The notes under the pieces are model-generated. The model was not told where the DNA came from. It searched no databases and saw only the letters and a list, made by a program, of their open reading frames with translations. Below are positions 59,073 through 64,000 of a stretch of DNA of 64,000 bases, piece after piece (positions within the stretch are counted from its first letter, which is position 1; each line of letters begins with the position of its first letter). A program made the translations under genes and the position numbers. Source of the DNA: an uncultured Rhodospirillaceae bacterium (GTDB lineage Bacteria; Pseudomonadota; Alphaproteobacteria; Rhodospirillales; Rhodospirillaceae); assembly GCA_943787205.1 (NCBI GenBank), contig CALSLN010000005.1:62001-126000 (forward strand). The letters are read 5' to 3'.

Positions 59073-59726
59073 TTAGGAAGCACTGTCTTCTGCAACACCT
59101 TCAACCAGGGGCACAAAACGAACCGGAAATAGCTGCTCCGAGCTCAATTTATCACCTAACTTCGTCACTCTTACGACCATCTGATCCGCTGATGAAGCCT
59201 CACCAACTGGCAAAACCAATATTCCGCCATCATCAGAGAGCTGGGCGACGAGTTCTTGCGGAACAACCGGCGCTGCAGCTGTCACCAAAATTCGATCGAA
59301 AGGTGCCTGTCTAGGCCACCCTTTCCATCCGTCCCCCGCCTGGGTCGTGATATTGTGCAAAGACATCTCGGTGAAACGGGATTCTGCAACGGCCAGAAGA
59401 TCACGATGGCGCTCAATCGTATATAATCTGCGGCATAGCCGGGACAGGATCGCCGCTTGATATCCAGAACCCGTGCCGATTTCTAAAACCCTCATGCGAT
59501 CCGTTAATGCCAAAGCTTGGGTCATGAGTCCCACAACGAGAGGCTGGCTGATTGTTTGGCCGCATGAAATCGGCAGTGCACGATTGGCCCAGGCCTGGTC
59601 CAAGAAGGATTCTTCGACAAAACTCTCCCGAGGGATACGCTCCATGGCAGACAACACAGCTGTATCCGTAACCCCAGAATTTCTGAGATCCATGATCAGT
59701 CTGATCCGACGAGTGTCCAGAGTCAC
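59073..59726 (-). CDS. pcm: protein-L-isoaspartate O-methyltransferase
   Basis: A 217-residue repair methyltransferase converting isoaspartyl residues back toward aspartate with SAM. The GTG at 59726 overlaps the surE stop by 4 bases. 'RALPISCGQTISQPLVVGLMTQAL', 'VLEIGTGSGYQAAIL', 'YTIERH' and 'ILVTAAAPVVPQELV' are family motifs. Unlike the array at 4.5-12 kb this methyltransferase is cytosolic. Part of the serS-surE-pcm unit. Confidence 0.96.
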   Translation of the reverse strand: MTLDTRRIRLIMDLRNSGVTDTAVLSAMERIPRESFVEESFLDQAWANRALPISCGQTISQPLVVGLMTQALALTDRMRVLEIGTGSGYQAAILSRLCRRLYTIERHRDLLAVAESRFTEMSLHNITTQAGDGWKGWPRQAPFDRILVTAAAPVVPQELVAQLSDDGGILVLPVGEASSADQMVVRVTKLGDKLSSEQLFPVRFVPLVEGVAEDSAS

Positions 59727-60499
59727 TCTAGGACCTCCCTAAGAGCAGACATGGTCTCACGATCCGTTAAATCCACGCACAGCGGTGTAACGGAGATATA
59801 TCCGGCAGCAGTGGCGTTGAGATCCGTACCTTCATCATTGCTCTCGCTCGTGACTGCAGCACCAATCCAGATGTACGGTTTGCCGCGCGGGTCCTCGCGC
59901 AGAATAAGATCATCACCGATCTTGTGCTTGCCCTGCCGCGCCAATTTTACGCCGTTAACGTCGGCCACCGGTAATTCTGGAAAATTAATATTAATCAGTG
60001 TGTTACGACTCCAACCTGCCTTGCAGATTGAACGAATTAAGTCCGGGCCATAATGCTCAGCTGTGTCCCATTGAGGGGCTTTAGTCATCACCTGGCTTAA
60101 AGCGATGGCCGGCATGTTCTGCAGCGTTGCTTCGAGAGCGGCTGCGACTGTTCCCGAGTAGTGAACATCTTCACCCAGGTTGGCGCCCATGTTGATACCA
60201 GACAAGACAAGGTCAGGAGGCGCGTCAGCCATGATGTGCTGCCCTGCAACCAACACACAGTCGGTCGGCGTGCCATCAACCATATATCGTTTCTCGCCCA
60301 ATTGGGTGGGACGGAGAGGATGGTGAAGCGTCAGAGAATGCCCCGCCCCGCTTTGCTCATGGGCCGGCGCCACGACCCAAACGTCATCGGATAGCGTCCG
60401 CGCAATCTTCTCGAGCACGGCAAGTCCAGGGGCATTGATACCGTCATCGTTGGAGAGAAGGATGCGACAGCCGGACAAGTCGTCAACGGGCGCAAACAT
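59723..60499 (-). CDS. surE: 5'/3'-nucleotidase SurE
   Basis: A 258-residue metal-dependent nucleotidase. 'ILLSNDDGINAPGLAVLEKIA' gives the Asp-Asp metal site, 'VAPAHEQSGAGHSLTL' the Ser/His region, 'DGTPTDCV' the substrate loop and 'LVLSGINMGANLGEDVHYSGTVAAALEA' the Asn metal ligand. Usual length. It overlaps pcm by 4 bases and begins 9 bases after serS ends, so these are one operon. Confidence 0.97.
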   Translation of the reverse strand: MFAPVDDLSGCRILLSNDDGINAPGLAVLEKIARTLSDDVWVVAPAHEQSGAGHSLTLHHPLRPTQLGEKRYMVDGTPTDCVLVAGQHIMADAPPDLVLSGINMGANLGEDVHYSGTVAAALEATLQNMPAIALSQVMTKAPQWDTAEHYGPDLIRSICKAGWSRNTLININFPELPVADVNGVKLARQGKHKIGDDLILREDPRGKPYIWIGAAVTSESNDEGTDLNATAAGYISVTPLCVDLTDRETMSALREVLE

Positions 60500-60507
60500 A
60501 GGCGAGC

Positions 60508-61792
<1,285 letters not shown>

Positions 61793-61883
61793 TGGAAGGT
61801 TGGCCAGGCTAAGAAATTTATCTGTTCAGCGGTTTATACGGAACCGAGGCCTTAGCGTCCACCGGCTTCACGGTGCCAACACC

Positions 61884-62706
61884 TTAGGATTCATTGAAGT
61901 CCGTATCTTCGAAATCATCGGCTTCAGCGTCAGCCGCCCAGGCCTCTTCACGCTTGCGCTCGATGATGCGGCACGCATATATGCTGATTTCGTAGAGGAT
62001 CATCATTGGAATGGCTAAGCCAATCTGGCTAATCACATCTGGCGGAGTCACAACGGCCGCGAAAACGAACACGGCCACAATGGCGTATTTTCTCTTCTCG
62101 GCTAATCCATCCGCCGAGACAATGCCAACGCGCGCCAAAAGCACTAGCAATACCGGCATCTGAAAACTAATCCCGAACGCCATGATCAGTTTCATCACAA
62201 GGCTTAGGTATTCGCCAACCCGAGCTTCGAGCTCAATTGGCAGGACCCCCTCGCCGCCGCCAGTTTGGAACTGGAGCAAAAAGCGCCACGCCATCGGCAT
62301 GATGAAGTAATAGACGAAGGAGGCACCGCGCCAAAAACAAGACCGGGCTTGCTACCAAAAACGGTGCCAATGCGCCTTTCTCATGCGTATACAAGCCGGG
62401 CGCGATGAATAGCCAAAGCTGGCTCGCGATAATTGGAAAACTGAGAAATGCTGCAGCGAAGATGCCGACTTTAATCTGCGTGAAAAAAGCCTCCGTCAAA
62501 GCGGTGTAGATCATGCGGTTAGTGCCGCCGACCTCCAACATGATCTTCGCTAACGGCCGTACAAGGAAGTCGTAGATTGGTTGCGCCATATAGAAGCAGG
62601 CAAAGAAGGCACAGAAGAAACCTAAGAGAATCCATACCAAACGCGTTCTGAGCTCCATCAAATGATCGAGCAGTGGCATTGTATGGGAATCTGGATCTTC
62701 GGCCAT
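61884..62706 (-). CDS. tatC: Sec-independent translocase TatC (frame-disrupted)
   Basis: Six-helix receptor of the twin-arginine export system, binding signal peptides. The first frame has 'MPLLDHLMELRTRLVWILLGFF' and 'EAFFTQIKVGIFAAAFLSFPIIASQLWLFIAPGL' with the conserved Glu and Phe positions. A one-base indel at about 62305-62330 breaks it after 'SPVLF'. The second frame continues 'ASFVYYFIMPMAWRFLL', 'MAFGISFQMPVLLVLL' and 'VVTPPDVISQIGLAIPMMILYEISI'. Together they give the normal length plus an acidic tail. It is 5 bases after tatB. It is required by the many Tat-type signals in this window. Confidence 0.95.
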
Positions 62707-62711
62707 ATTGA

Positions 62712-63158
62712 CTAGGCTTTACCGTCTACTGGTGTTGCGTCTGAACTAGACTCTACCTTCGGCGCTTCAGCTTTAGGCGCATCAACTTTAGGCTCCGCCG
62801 GAGGAGTGCTCGCGGGCGCAGCCGATGGCGTTGGCCCCGCCTCCGCTTTGATCTCGGCAACTTGCTCGCGGGCATCAGCCAATGTTGTGTCAATCTCCCG
62901 TGTCAGGTCACCGGTTGGATCGACGGCTTGTCCGATAACCGCACCCATATCCTGGTTTTTGATAGACGTAACGGTTTTCCGGACGTCATCTAAATCAGCT
63001 TCCCGAACCAGGTCGTCCATATGTCCCTGAAACTCAGACGCAAGCCGACGCGCCTTGCGCATGAACCGCGCAATCGTTCTCATAGCATGAGGAAGCTCCT
63101 TGGGCCCAAGCACAAGGATCATCATCAGCCCAACAATGGAGATTTCCCACCAGCTCAT
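62712..63158 (-). CDS. tatB: Sec-independent translocase TatB
   Basis: A 148-residue TatB. The N-terminal helix 'SWWEISIVGLMMILVLGPKELPHAM' contains the 'GPKELP' hinge, followed by the amphipathic helix 'RTIARFMRKARRLASEFQ'. The C-terminal half is alanine/proline/lysine-rich and low complexity, common in TatB. It sits between tatA and tatC, as expected for a single transcript. Confidence 0.95.
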   Translation of the reverse strand: MSWWEISIVGLMMILVLGPKELPHAMRTIARFMRKARRLASEFQGHMDDLVREADLDDVRKTVTSIKNQDMGAVIGQAVDPTGDLTREIDTTLADAREQVAEIKAEAGPTPSAAPASTPPAEPKVDAPKAEAPKVESSSDATPVDGKA

Positions 63159-63232
63159 ATCGAAGAGGGTGTTCCTACTTTACGCCTTAAAATCTGAGAC
63201 CAGGACAACTGGTCACAACAAATGTCCCGGAT

Positions 63233-63469
63233 TTAGGCGCGCGACGACGCTTCGTCTTTTTCCTTGGCCATGGTGGTATCGCCGGCCTCATCGTCTTCGA
63301 GAGCCTTCGCCCCTTCGGCCGTTTCAGACACATCTTCCTTCAGGCCAGATTTGAAAGCTTTGACACCCTTGGCGACATCACCCATCAGCGCAGGAATCTT
63401 GCCTTTGCCGAACAACAACAGAACGACGGCTAGGACGATAACCCAATGCCAGATACTAAGCGTTCCCAT
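63233..63469 (-). CDS. tatA: Sec-independent translocase TatA
   Basis: A 78-residue TatA, the pore-forming subunit of twin-arginine export. The ATG at 63469 gives '[26 protein letters not shown]'-type N-terminus; ten upstream in-frame residues are not part of the family pattern. The '[24 protein letters not shown]' hinge and amphipathic helix are standard, with an acidic tail. First gene of tatABC, after scpB on the same strand. Confidence 0.96.
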   Translation of the reverse strand: MGTLSIWHWVIVLAVVLLLFGKGKIPALMGDVAKGVKAFKSGLKEDVSETAEGAKALEDDEAGDTTMAKEKDEASSRA

Positions 63470-63640
63470 GTCTTTGATTCTCCATGCTTTTTTGTGCAAT
63501 TTATGGACTGATCATCGCAGAAACAGCGGTTTGCTGCAATGCCACCCAGAACGAAGCTCTATTACAGCCAGTACTTAGGGCTCAAAACGCCTGATCGCAA
63601 GCGAAAGCGGACGGGATAACCGGCTAATAAACTAACCGAG

Positions 63641-64000
63641 TCAGTGTTTTTCACTATCCTCGTCGTCGTTCTCGCCGTCCTCAGGTTCATCATCTGGCTC
63701 ATCGCTCTCGGATGTTTCAGCATCGTCAGCACCAGAGACTTCATCAACAATATCTGCGTCTGACTCTTCTTCAGACTGGTTTTCGTCCACGGTTTCATCC
63801 GTGGCGGCAGTCTCGCCCTCTTCCGCCGTTGGCTCCGAAGAGTCCAATGAGGTGTCGTCTATAGCCTGATCGTCACCGCCATCAAGCGGTTCAAGGGCCT
63901 CATCTGACTCATCAGTATCGAATAGGAGGGTCTCGCCTTGTTCTGCACGAGCGTTGTAAGCCGCTAACCCCTGTCGGCTGTCCAACAACCCGGTGGCTTT
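63641..64000 (-). CDS. scpB: segregation and condensation protein B, C-terminal part (partial)
   Basis: The frame is open to the window's right edge. The readable beginning 'KATGLLDSRQGLAAYNA' is the normal near-C-terminal end of the winged-helix region of ScpB, part of the SMC-ScpAB condensin. It is followed by a long acidic tail of about 90 residues rich in Asp, Glu and Ser, ending 'DDEDSEKH'. Order scpB-tatA-tatB-tatC-serS is typical of alphaproteobacteria, which supports the name. Only the tail is seen, so confidence is moderate. Confidence 0.75.
   Translation of the reverse strand, partial: KATGLLDSRQGLAAYNARAEQGETLLFDTDESDEALEPLDGGDDQAIDDTSLDSSEPTAEEGETAATDETVDENQSEEESDADIVDEVSGADDAETSESDEPDDEPEDGENDDEDSEKH

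Overview
The window reads as a chromosomal segment of an alphaproteobacterium of moderate GC, probably a free-living (perhaps marine) Rhodospirillales-like lineage. The lineage is inferred from typical alphaproteobacterial gene order: scpB-tatABC-serS-surE-pcm-LysM/M23 peptidase, DUF815 ATPase next to yajC-secD-secF-Mth938, and eno-kdsA-pyrG-secG-tpiA-ppiD-trpE. The hopanoid genes hpnC-hpnD-hpnE and the DUF4170 and DUF2892 proteins agree with this. I saw no rRNA, tRNA, CRISPR array, insertion sequence or phage gene.

Layout. 0-15 kb is an accessory, export-oriented region: a tannase/feruloyl-esterase-like protein, a DUF3604 lipoprotein, then six tandem paralogous genes on the minus strand. Each of the six encodes a Tat-type signal, an uncharacterised N-terminal domain and a class I SAM-methyltransferase fold. 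A Tat-type FAD enzyme is divergent from them. 15-18 kb holds a promoter, a TPP riboswitch and thiC. 18-33 kb holds secreted SUMF1 (formylglycine-generating-enzyme fold) proteins around housekeeping genes. 33-37 kb has an ArsR/AHSA1 operon with a long operator-like dyad, an APC permease and a double-PAS protein. 37-45 kb has a DEAD-box helicase with a repeated basic tail, two tiny acidic genes, a ChuX/HutX-like secreted protein, a Tat DUF1838 protein, a nitrilase and a nucleoside transporter. 45-51 kb has trmFO and the hopanoid genes. 51-64 kb is the Sec/Tat block, interrupted by a second Tat FAD enzyme.

How the genes fit together. The Tat translocase (63-62 kb) is encoded in the same window as at least nine candidate Tat substrates: six methyltransferase-like proteins, two FAD enzymes and DUF1838. 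The most unusual unit is the methyltransferase array at 4.5-12.0 kb. Its members keep the SAM-binding glycine motif and acidic residue and share a C-terminal 'GTKP(A/V)' or 'GIKP(A/V)' tail, yet carry export signals, and I know of no described function for such an array.

Data quality. At least 13 otherwise intact genes are broken by small indels, several in homopolymers or short repeats: thiC, serS, tatC, secF, trmFO, hpnD, the nitrilase, the APC permease, the PAS protein, two SUMF1 genes, one methyltransferase and others. They are densest at 51.3-53.3 kb. Because essential genes are affected, I treat most as sequence or assembly errors. I annotate the full gene span and state where each frame changes.
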